A stretch of 6,041 nucleotides of DNA, from the NCBI GenBank assembly GCA_025357355.1, contig JANXPK010000779.1:1-6041 (forward strand), read 5' to 3'. A program made the position numbers and the translations under genes. The notes below the pieces were generated by a model. The model was not told the origin of the DNA. It made no database searches and saw only the letters and a list, made by a program, of their open reading frames with translations. Numbering within the stretch: the first letter of the stretch is position 1; the number at the start of each line of letters is the position of its first letter. Shown one piece after another: positions 1-5,245 of this stretch. The DNA is from Rhodobacterales bacterium. GTDB lineage: Bacteria > Pseudomonadota > Alphaproteobacteria > Rhodobacterales > Rhodobacteraceae.

Positions 1-119
1 CCAAATCCCCTTGACCGCCTGCGACCAAGTGAATCACGGAACCCTCAACAAAACAAAGACTTTCTCCTCACCCGCGCACAGGTCTCACCTGCGGACACCT
101 CCATTTCTTCTGCCGCGCG

Positions 120-149
120 TTGACGCCGCAAGCCCGGACAGGCTAGGTG
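120..149 (+). promoter_or_regulatory. possible promoter of the MFS transporter gene
   Basis: TTGACG at 120-125 is a good -35 match. After 18 bases comes TAGGTG at 144-149, which keeps only the first TA of the -10 consensus. The other promoter-like sites upstream of the tRNA-Lys genes also have TTGAC plus TAG, which makes this one a little more credible. It would give a leader of roughly 25 bases before the ATG at 182. The rest of 1-181 shows no gene that I can support. Confidence 0.3.
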
Positions 150-181
150 GTCCAATCCCCTCCACCCCGAAAGCGCCCGCC

Positions 182-1288
182 ATGACCAGCCCGACCCAAG
201 CCCAAGCCCGGCTGGCACTGCTTCTTGCCGGAATTGCCAGTTTCATCCTGATCGGCGCGGGTCAAGCCACCCTTGGCCCGGCCCTGCCTGTCTATCAAGC
301 CTTCCTTCGCCTCGATACCGTCACCGCAGGCTGGCTGATCTCGGCCTTCTGGGTCGGCTGCTTTCTCGGTGTCGCAGGCATGTATTTGATCGGCCCGCAG
401 ATCACCCCCCGCACTTCGCTCGCTGCGGTGATACTTGGAAGCACCCTTCTGGCCGCCGCCCCCGGTTACACGGTTGACTTGCTCGGGGTCTCGATCTTTG
501 GCCTCGGCTACGGCAGCATCGCCGCCATCTTCAATCCCCGCATCCTGTCTGCCTTTGGCCCGCGCGGCCCCGCGATGCTCAGCCTGGTCAATGCGGCGTT
601 TTCGGTGGGTGCCATCGTCGCTCCGCTGCTCTTTGTCTGGCTTGGCAGCATCCCCGGAACCGTTTTCGCGATCATCGCCCTTCTAAGCGCGGTAACCTTG
701 CTTGCCTCAGGCGAGGCCGGCCGCGCCAAGGCAGCGGGCGAGACCAACTCCTTTGGCTTTCGCTTCCATCTGCCCATCCTCGGCTTCGGATTTCTTGCCA
801 TCGGGATGGAGGCTTGTCTGGTCGGCCTCGGCCCCACTGCGATGATCCGGGCCGGCATCGCGCCTGTTCGCGCGGCCGAACTTCTGTCAGCCTTCTTCGT
901 GGCTTTCCTCGCTGGGCGCCTGAGCCTCGTTTTCACTGCCAACCGCATCCCGTCTTTTGCGGTCTATGCCGGTGCAGTCACTTTCGCCGCAGCCTGCGCC
1001 TTCGGCTGCGCCTTGATCAGCCCCCTCTGGTTCTTTCCGCCGATGGGCGCCGCCACTGGACTGTTCTTTCCTGGTTTCTATGTCACTGCGACACGCAAGA
1101 TGGGCGAGGATGCCCGTGTCGGCCCCGTTAACCTCGGCACCGGGCTCCTGGGCGCAATCCTGTCACCGCTGATCTATGCCCGCGCGATTGAGCCACTGGG
1201 CGATCGTGGCTTTTTCTGGCTGGTGGCTGGCGTCGCTTCGACCCTGTCCGTGCTCGCCCTGCTCAATTATCGCAAGATGTCCCTTTGA
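182..1288 (+). CDS. MFS transporter, 12 predicted membrane segments
   Basis: This is a 368-residue integral inner-membrane protein of the major facilitator type. Hydrophobic segments can be read at about residues 11-34, 47-70, 78-97, 98-117, 133-155, 158-176, 197-219, 229-252, 258-278, 280-302, 313-333 and 343-362. A polar loop at 177-196 separates the two six-helix halves, as in MFS proteins. The fifth segment carries NAAFSVGAIVAPLL, which resembles the helix-5 pattern of the fucose/H+ symporter (FHS) group, so a sugar or small organic substrate is possible but not shown. The reading frame stays open upstream to base 11 from a TTG, but that extension is hydrophilic and unlike a transporter N-terminus, so I use the ATG at 182. 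Its Shine-Dalgarno is weak (GAAAG). Codon third positions are C-rich. The gene ends 56 bases before the 3' end of the convergent tRNA-Arg, and I see no clear terminator in between. Confidence 0.85.
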   Translation: MTSPTQAQARLALLLAGIASFILIGAGQATLGPALPVYQAFLRLDTVTAGWLISAFWVGCFLGVAGMYLIGPQITPRTSLAAVILGSTLLAAAPGYTVDLLGVSIFGLGYGSIAAIFNPRILSAFGPRGPAMLSLVNAAFSVGAIVAPLLFVWLGSIPGTVFAIIALLSAVTLLASGEAGRAKAAGETNSFGFRFHLPILGFGFLAIGMEACLVGLGPTAMIRAGIAPVRAAELLSAFFVAFLAGRLSLVFTANRIPSFAVYAGAVTFAAACAFGCALISPLWFFPPMGAATGLFFPGFYVTATRKMGEDARVGPVNLGTGLLGAILSPLIYARAIEPLGDRGFFWLVAGVASTLSVLALLNYRKMSL

Positions 1289-1344
1289 TTTTGCGACAAC
1301 TAAAACGCCGCTCCCTGGCCCGAAAGTCAAGGAATTCATCTGAC

Positions 1345-1420
1345 TGGTGACCCCGGATGGATTCGAACCATCGACCTGCCGCTTAGGAGGCGGCCGCTCT
1401 ATCCCCTGAGCTACGGGGCC
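1345..1420 (-). tRNA. tRNA-Arg (anticodon CCU)
   Basis: Read on the minus strand, this is a complete 76-nt cloverleaf with an encoded CCA (bases 1347 to 1345). The acceptor stem GGCCCCG/CGGGGTC contains a G2-U71 wobble. The D stem is GCTC/GAGC. The anticodon stem GCCGC/GCGGC encloses the loop CTCCTAA, and the T stem GATGG/CCATC encloses TTCGAAT. The anticodon CCT (plus-strand 1385-1387) reads AGG. U36-A37 fits t6A modification of A37. AGG is a rare codon in GC-rich genomes, and the neighbouring lacI gene uses it four times. Upstream I find only a weak -35-like TTGCAT (1458-1453), so the promoter is unresolved. tRNA-Arg(CCU) genes are frequent integration targets, but no integrase or repeated tRNA 3' end is visible here. 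Confidence 0.97.
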
Positions 1421-1481
1421 ACTGCGGCCTTCATGCGAGAAAACCGGACTTCATGCAACCGGGCTTTGGCCATGCTTGCCT

Positions 1482-1510
1482 TGGACAACCGCAAAGAATG
1501 GCGCTAACAA
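1482..1510 (+). promoter_or_regulatory. possible lacI-type regulator promoter
   Basis: TGGACA at 1482-1487 matches five of six -35 bases. After exactly 17 bases comes TAACAA at 1505-1510, a three-of-six -10. Transcription would begin near 1517, about 23 bases before the GTG at 1540. If real, this excludes the ATG codons at 1453 and 1498, which lie upstream of that start. The inference rests on consensus matching alone. Confidence 0.3.
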
Positions 1511-1531
1511 AGGAAAAGCGCAGCCGGGATC

Positions 1532-1536
1532 AGGGA
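1532..1536 (+). promoter_or_regulatory. ribosome binding site supporting the GTG start at 1540
   Basis: AGGGA precedes GTG by three bases. The spacing is short, but this is the best Shine-Dalgarno near any of the three candidate starts. The ATG codons at 1453 and 1498 have only GAGA- or AAAG-like sequence in front. Confidence 0.4.
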
Positions 1537-1539
1537 AAC

Positions 1540-2574
1540 GTGACAAAAACACAAGGGTTTGATGCCAAACGGACACTGACCCTGCGGGATGTGTCCGAGG
1601 CGTCCGGGGTCAGCGAGATGACCGTCAGCCGGGTGTTGCGCAACCGGGGCGATGTTTCGGGGCCAACGCGGGCGCGGGTGCTGGAGGCGGCGCGGACGCT
1701 GGGTTACGTGCCTAACAAGATCGCCGGGGCGCTGGCCAGCCAGAGGGTCAATCTGGTGGGGGTGATCATCCCGTCCTTGTCCAACATGGTGTTCCCTGAG
1801 GTCATGACGGGTATCTCAGAAGTGCTGGATAACACTGACCTGCAGCCAGTTGTCGGGGTGACGAACTACGCGATGGAACGCGAAGAAACCGTGTTATATG
1901 AAATGCTTAGCTGGCGGCCGTCGGGGATCATCCTTGCAGGGCTGGAGCATTCGACGGCGGCAAGGGCGATGATGGCGCAGGCGGGGATTCCGTTTGTCGA
2001 GATCATGGATATCGATGGCCAGCCGGTCGACAACGCCGTGGGTATCTCGCATCGGCGGGCTGGGCGGCAGATGGCGGAGGCGATTGTCGCGTCGGGCTAC
2101 CGCAAGATTGCTTTTCTGGGCACCCAGATGGCAGGTGATTTTCGGGCGCGCAAGCGTCTGGAGGGGTTTGAAGAGGCATTGCGCCGGGCCGGGCTGGAAC
2201 TGGTGGACCGCGAATATTATTCGGGCGGATCGGCGCTGCTGAAGGGGCGCGAGATGACGGCCACCGTGCTGGCGCGCAATCACGATGTCGATTTTCTCTA
2301 TTATTCCAATGACATGATCGGTGCGGGCGGTTTATTGTACTGCCGGGACAAGGGTATCGATGTACCCGGCAAGGTTGGGCTGGCCGGGTTCAACGGGTTG
2401 GAAATGCTGGACGGCTTGCCTAGTCGTCTGGCCACGATGGACGCCTGCAGGCTTGAGATTGGGCGGCGGGCCGCGCGAATCATTGCAGCCCATAACGCCG
2501 ACCCGGAGTTAGCACCGGAAGTGGTGGAATTGTTCCCGACATTGCAACCCGGCGATACGATCAGGCAGCGCTAG
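1540..2574 (+). CDS. LacI-family transcriptional regulator, GntR (gluconate repressor)-like
   Basis: This is a cytoplasmic DNA-binding repressor of 344 residues, the usual LacI-family length. The N-terminal helix-turn-helix spans about residues 13-35 (TLRDVSEASGVSEMTVSRVL). The hinge region around 59-67 (NKIAGALAS) has the leucine that inserts in the DNA minor groove. The periplasmic-binding-protein-like effector domain starts near residue 71 (LVGVIIPSLSN). Several stretches resemble E. coli GntR: EMLSWRPSGIIL, AGIPFVEIMD, and the C-terminal TLQPGDTI. A sugar-acid effector such as gluconate is therefore a reasonable guess, not a demonstrated fact. ATG starts at 1453 and 1498 would add 29 or 14 residues. 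I prefer GTG 1540 for its Shine-Dalgarno, family length and the promoter-like site at 1482-1510. Third codon positions are G-rich, and the gene contains four AGG codons. No sugar-acid catabolic gene is in the window. The only nearby possible target is the MFS transporter, on the far side of tRNA-Arg. Confidence 0.9.
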   Translation: MTKTQGFDAKRTLTLRDVSEASGVSEMTVSRVLRNRGDVSGPTRARVLEAARTLGYVPNKIAGALASQRVNLVGVIIPSLSNMVFPEVMTGISEVLDNTDLQPVVGVTNYAMEREETVLYEMLSWRPSGIILAGLEHSTAARAMMAQAGIPFVEIMDIDGQPVDNAVGISHRRAGRQMAEAIVASGYRKIAFLGTQMAGDFRARKRLEGFEEALRRAGLELVDREYYSGGSALLKGREMTATVLARNHDVDFLYYSNDMIGAGGLLYCRDKGIDVPGKVGLAGFNGLEMLDGLPSRLATMDACRLEIGRRAARIIAAHNADPELAPEVVELFPTLQPGDTIRQR

Positions 2575-2622
2575 GTGGATTTGCGTTACTGGCTCTTGGC
2601 GGCAAGCCCTTGAGTTCGCATT

Positions 2623-2641
2623 GTTAATTGGCCTGATTAAC
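2623..2641. repeat. inverted repeat GTTAAT-N7-ATTAAC
   Basis: The two 6-base arms (2623-2628 and 2636-2641) are perfectly complementary around a 7-base centre, TGGCCTG. The spacing and symmetry look like a binding site for a dimeric regulator. The stem is too short and AT-rich, and lacks a T tail, for an intrinsic terminator. It ends nine bases before the direct-repeat array. The binding protein is unknown. Confidence 0.5.
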
Positions 2642-2649
2642 GGAAGATG

Positions 2650-2693
2650 AACGACCTACAAACCACCTACAATCCGTCTACATTGCCTCTACA
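2650..2693. repeat. four tandem 11-base repeats ending in CTACA
   Basis: CTACA occurs at 2656, 2667, 2678 and 2689, with intervals of exactly 11 bases. The four units are AACGACCTACA, AACCACCTACA, ATCCGTCTACA and TTGCCTCTACA. The first two differ at one position. Read on the other strand, each begins with TGTAG. One repeat per helical turn puts all copies on one DNA face, the layout seen for tandem OmpR/PhoB-type response-regulator sites. That protein assignment is inference only. The units differ in their left halves, so this is not simple slippage of an identical repeat. Confidence 0.75.
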
Positions 2694-2762
2694 CTGGATA
2701 TGCGGTTTTCAGCCCCGTTTGCGCGTTAACCCTTAACCTGCGAATCGGATGCCTGGAGCGGC

Positions 2763-4037
2763 TTAGCTGGCGGCAGCCAATCGGGTGCCGCAAAATCCGG
2801 CGATGCTGATGTGCTGGATGCGGCCTTCGGGCTGGTCGGCGGCAAAACTGACTTCGGTAAACTGTTCGGTTCGACCAAGGCGCGGGGTTTCGACCAGAAC
2901 GCTGTGGCGGCGGCCGACCTGCGCGGCCAGATGGCGGGTCAAGGCGGTGTCACCGGCGGCGCGCAGGCGGGCGGCGCGGGACTTGATTGTGGGGCCCTGA
3001 ACTTGCGGCATCCGCGCGGCAGGGGTGCCATTGCGGGGCGAGAACGGGAAGACATGCAGAAAGGTCAGATCGCAATCCGTGACCAGACGCAGCGAGTTTT
3101 CGAACATCACTTCGGTTTCGGTCGGAAAGCCAGCGATCAGGTCGGCGCCAAAGACCATGTCAGGGCGCAGGCGGCGGGCCTCAACGCAAAAGGCGATGGC
3201 GTCTTCGCGGGAATGGCGGCGCTTCATCCGTTTGAGGATCATGTTGTCGCCCGCTTGCAGGGACAAATGCAGGTGCGGCATCAGGCGCGGTTCCGTAGCA
3301 ATGGCGCGCATGAGGTTCTCATCAGCCTCGATGCTGTCGATGGAGCTGATCCTGAGGCGCGGCAGGTCTGGCACCAGCCGCAGGATGCGCAGGACGAGGT
3401 CGCCGAGGCGGGGTTCAGAGGGCAGGTCGGCGCCCCAGGAAGTAAGATCGACGCCGGTCAGCACGACCTCGTTGAAGCCCTTGTCCACCAGCCGCTTGAT
3501 TTGTTCGACGACCACGCCGGCGGGAACAGAGCGGGAATTGCCGCGCCCGAAAGGGATGATGCAAAAGGTGCAGCGGTGGTCGCAGCCGTTCTGGACCTGT
3601 ACATAGGCGCGGTGGCGGCCAAAGCCGTCGATCAGATGCCCGGCGGTTTCGCGTACCGACATGATGTCATCGACCTGGACCTTTTCGGTGACGCCGATCA
3701 GGTCGGGGACCTGAAGGGCGGCCCAGGTGGCGGGCTGCATCTTTTCATGGTTGCCGATGACGCGGGTCACCTCGGCCATGGCGGCGAAGGTTTCAGGCTC
3801 GGTCTGGGCGGCGCACCCGGTGACGATGAGGGGTGCGCCAGGGTTTTCGCGCGACAGGCGACGGATCTCTTGCTTGGCCTTGCGCACCGCCTCGGCAGTC
3901 ACCGCGCAGGTGTTGACGATGACGGCGTTTTGCAGACCGGCGGCCGCAGCCAATTCGCGCATCGCCTCGGATTCGTAAGCGTTCAGGCGGCAGCCGAGGG
4001 TGGCAAAGACGGGTTTGTGCAGGCTGGGCGCGTTCAT
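2763..4037 (-). CDS. mtaB: tRNA (t6A37)-C2 methylthiotransferase MtaB
   Basis: This is a 424-residue cytoplasmic radical-SAM enzyme that converts N6-threonylcarbamoyladenosine at position 37 to its 2-methylthio form (ms2t6A) in tRNAs reading ANN codons. The N-terminal UPF0004 domain has the three cysteines for the auxiliary iron-sulfur cluster: C16 (TLGCRLNAYES), C44 (VNTCAVT) and C75 (VTGCAAQ). The radical-SAM CxxxCxxC motif is C152, C156 and C159 (NGCDHRCTFCIIPFGRGNSRS). The last 60 or so residues (from VGRRHSVLVE) fit the position of the tRNA-binding TRAM domain but are weakly conserved. Length is a little below the roughly 450 residues of the Bacillus enzyme. TLGCRLN favours MtaB over MiaB and RimO, whose motifs differ here. 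Its ATG overlaps the dapF TGA (ATGA, 4037-4034), and its own Shine-Dalgarno is poor, so translation is probably coupled to dapF. Confidence 0.95.
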   Translation of the reverse strand: MNAPSLHKPVFATLGCRLNAYESEAMRELAAAAGLQNAVIVNTCAVTAEAVRKAKQEIRRLSRENPGAPLIVTGCAAQTEPETFAAMAEVTRVIGNHEKMQPATWAALQVPDLIGVTEKVQVDDIMSVRETAGHLIDGFGRHRAYVQVQNGCDHRCTFCIIPFGRGNSRSVPAGVVVEQIKRLVDKGFNEVVLTGVDLTSWGADLPSEPRLGDLVLRILRLVPDLPRLRISSIDSIEADENLMRAIATEPRLMPHLHLSLQAGDNMILKRMKRRHSREDAIAFCVEARRLRPDMVFGADLIAGFPTETEVMFENSLRLVTDCDLTFLHVFPFSPRNGTPAARMPQVQGPTIKSRAARLRAAGDTALTRHLAAQVGRRHSVLVETPRLGRTEQFTEVSFAADQPEGRIQHISIAGFCGTRLAAAS

Positions 4038-4873
4038 CGGTTTTGCGCCAGGAATTCGGGGCTTAGCCAGCCGTCGAACACCCGCGCGACCGGCCCGGCC
4101 ATCCAGACGCCGTCGTCACGCCAATCAATCTCCAGCACGCCGCCGTCAAGCTGCAGGGCCACACGCCGCCCGGTCAGGCCACGCAGATGGGCGGCAACGG
4201 CGGTGGCGCAGGCGCCCGAACCGCAGGCAAGGGTGATGCCCGCCCCACGTTCCCACACCCGCATGCGCAAGTGGTCGGGTCCGGTCAGGGCGGCAAATTC
4301 GACGTTGGTGCGCTGCGGGTAGAGCGGGTCATGTTCGAAACGCTTGCCGTTGAGGGGCAGGTCCACAGCATCGGCATCGGGCACGAAGAAGACGCAATGC
4401 GGATTGCCCATGCCCACAGCCACCGGATCGCCCGGCAAAGGCAGGTGCAGCGTGTCGGTCGGGCGGGCGAGGGGGATTTGATCCCAATCCAGTTGCGGCG
4501 CGCCCATGTTCACCGAAACCAGCCCGTCCGGGCGGCGAACGGCAGCCAAGAGACCGCGCACGGTGATCAGGGTCAGGGCCGTGCGGCCGGTTTCGCGCAG
4601 GATCAGGTCGGCGACGCAGCGGGTTGCGTTGCCGCAAGCCTCGGCCATGGTGCCGTCATTGTTCCAGAAATCGAGCGCGAAATCGGCGGCATCGCTGGGA
4701 CGTATCTCGGCCAGCTGATCAAAGCCAACCCCGCGGTTGCGGTCGCCGAGGGCACGCGCCAGCCCGGCGGTCACAACAGGTGCGCGCCCGCGCGAGTCGA
4801 TGATGACGAAGTCATTGCCCGCGCCATGCATCTTGAGGAAAGCGAGGCCGGGGGATTTGGCAGTGCTGTTCAT
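4034..4873 (-). CDS. dapF: diaminopimelate epimerase
   Basis: This is a cytoplasmic, cofactor-independent racemase that converts L,L-diaminopimelate to meso-diaminopimelate, the last step before lysine and a building block of Gram-negative peptidoglycan. The 279-residue protein has the family's usual length and signatures. These are FLKMHGAGNDFVIID near the N-terminus, NNDGTMAEACGNATRC with catalytic C80, MGNPHC around residue 157, and WERGAGITLACGSGACA with E208 and the second catalytic cysteine C217. The two cysteines act as the acid/base pair in this family. The ATG at 4873 places the conserved FLKMHG at residue 12, as expected, although the Shine-Dalgarno in front is weak. It is the first gene of a leftward unit with mtaB. 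It is divergent from tRNA-Lys(CUU), with 92 bases between, and that gap must hold both promoters. Confidence 0.97.
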   Translation of the reverse strand: MNSTAKSPGLAFLKMHGAGNDFVIIDSRGRAPVVTAGLARALGDRNRGVGFDQLAEIRPSDAADFALDFWNNDGTMAEACGNATRCVADLILRETGRTALTLITVRGLLAAVRRPDGLVSVNMGAPQLDWDQIPLARPTDTLHLPLPGDPVAVGMGNPHCVFFVPDADAVDLPLNGKRFEHDPLYPQRTNVEFAALTGPDHLRMRVWERGAGITLACGSGACATAVAAHLRGLTGRRVALQLDGGVLEIDWRDDGVWMAGPVARVFDGWLSPEFLAQNR

Positions 4874-4926
4874 CCGGCGCGTATACGCTGCGCCTGTGCG
4901 ATTTGCCAGACGCCTGCATATTGGCC

Positions 4927-4955
4927 TTGACCCGGTTGAACGAAGGGCCTAGTCA
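4927..4955 (+). promoter_or_regulatory. probable promoter of tRNA-Lys(CUU)
   Basis: TTGACC at 4927-4932, 17 bases, then TAGTCA at 4950-4955. The -10 ends ten bases before the mature tRNA 5' end, so the transcript would have only a few extra 5' bases. The second tRNA-Lys has the same spacing in both intervals, which supports both calls. The complementary strand of 4951-4956 reads TTGACT, a potential -35 for the divergent dapF gene, but no good partner -10 is visible. Confidence 0.5.
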
Positions 4956-4965
4956 ACCGCGGCGT

Positions 4966-5041
4966 GGGCCGTTAGCTCAGTTGGTAGAGCAGTTGACTCT
5001 TAATCAGCGGGTCGCAGGTTCGAACCCTGCACGGCTCACCA
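4966..5041 (+). tRNA. tRNA-Lys (anticodon CUU)
   Basis: This is a 76-nt cloverleaf with encoded CCA at 5039-5041. The acceptor stem GGGCCGT/ACGGCTC has a G2-U71 wobble. The D stem is GCTC/GAGC. The anticodon stem GTTGA/TCAGC encloses CTCTTAA, and the T stem GCAGG/CCTGC encloses TTCGAAC. The anticodon CTT at 4999-5001 reads AAG. A37 (5002) follows U36, the context for t6A and for MtaB methylthiolation. The sequence is close to E. coli tRNA-Lys, although E. coli has only the UUU species. No terminator hairpin lies in the 69 bases before the next tRNA, so readthrough into it is possible. Confidence 0.98.
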
Positions 5042-5071
5042 CGCCCTCCACAGTTTGTTCCGCAATCGGGG

Positions 5072-5100
5072 TTGACGCGCGGTGCGGGTTTCCGTAGCTA
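5072..5100 (+). promoter_or_regulatory. probable promoter of tRNA-Lys(UUU)
   Basis: TTGACG at 5072-5077, 17 bases, then TAGCTA at 5095-5100, ending ten bases before the mature tRNA at 5111. The layout matches that in front of tRNA-Lys(CUU) base for base in spacing. The -10 lacks the final T, as do most Rhodobacter promoters, which are known to depend on CarD for full activity. Confidence 0.5.
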
Positions 5101-5110
5101 GCCGCCCTGT

Positions 5111-5186
5111 GGGCCGGTAGCTCAGCTGGTAGAGCAACTGACTTTTAATCAGTAGGTCTCGGGTTCGAGCCCCGACCGGCTCACCA
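5111..5186 (+). tRNA. tRNA-Lys (anticodon UUU)
   Basis: This is a 76-nt cloverleaf with encoded CCA at 5184-5186. The acceptor stem is GGGCCGG/CCGGCTC. The D stem is GCTC/GAGC. The anticodon stem ACTGA/TCAGT encloses CTTTTAA, and the T stem TCGGG/CCCGA encloses TTCGAGC. The anticodon TTT at 5144-5146 reads AAA and, by wobble, AAG. A37 is at 5147. Compared with the CUU gene just upstream, several stem differences are compensated (for example pair 7-66, T-A versus G-C, and the outer anticodon-stem pairs). Both copies therefore look functional and long diverged rather than a recent duplication. Confidence 0.98.
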
Positions 5187-5192
5187 TATACG

Positions 5193-5232
5193 CCAAGGGC
5201 TTGGGCAGGAATGCCCGGGCCCTTTGGTTTTT
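5193..5232 (+). terminator. intrinsic terminator after tRNA-Lys(UUU)
   Basis: CCAA-GGGC-TT-GGGC (5193-5206) pairs with GCCC-GG-GCCC-(T)-TTGG (5213-5227). This gives about 14 pairs, two of them G-T wobbles, with one bulged T and a 6-base loop AGGAAT. TTTTT at 5228-5232 follows directly. It starts seven bases after the tRNA CCA, so it probably ends the tRNA-Lys transcript. Confidence 0.85.
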
Positions 5233-5245
5233 CCGGTGAGCCTGG

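Larger units (their letters stand above)
2575..2762. other. convergent intergenic region with dense short repeats, no gene found
   Basis: These 188 bases separate the 3' ends of the LacI-type gene and mtaB. I find no convincing coding sequence: the best small frame, ATG at 2700, gives nine codons. I also find no T-tailed terminator hairpin for either gene. What it does hold is an inverted repeat at 2623-2641, a four-unit 11-base direct repeat at 2650-2693, and a short TTAACC tandem at 2726-2738. It is less GC-rich than the flanking genes. A regulatory region would be unexpected between two convergent genes unless it serves an unrecognised transcript. Confidence 0.6.

Noticed and set aside
508..948. 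146-codon minus-strand open frame inside the MFS gene
   Set aside because: The sense strand encodes well-spaced membrane helices, and the antisense product is a Lys/Arg/Pro-rich shadow.
1345..1360. phage or island attachment site at the tRNA-Arg 3' end
   Set aside because: No second copy of the tRNA 3' end and no integrase appear in the window, so integration here is only a general possibility.
2591..2608. terminator for the lacI-type gene
   Set aside because: Only a 4-base stem (CTTG/CAAG) forms and no T tract follows.
2624..2640. CtrA site (TTAA-N7-TTAA)
   Set aside because: The two TTAA words are nine bases apart, not seven, and the sequence is better described as the GTTAAT/ATTAAC inverted repeat.
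2726..2746. TTAACCC-TTAACC tandem followed by a GANTC (GAATC) site, as a cell-cycle or origin signal
   Set aside because: The TTAA spacing is three bases, not the CtrA spacing; a single GANTC is expected by chance, and no DnaA boxes or origin genes are present.
2811..4322. 503-codon plus-strand open frame across mtaB and dapF
   Set aside because: It is antisense to two proteins with complete catalytic motifs, its own translation has no recognisable domain, and long antisense frames are expected in GC-rich DNA.
4187..4930. 247-codon plus-strand open frame over dapF
   Set aside because: It is the complement of the conserved diaminopimelate epimerase, with low-complexity Gly/Ala/Arg-rich translation and no family signature.
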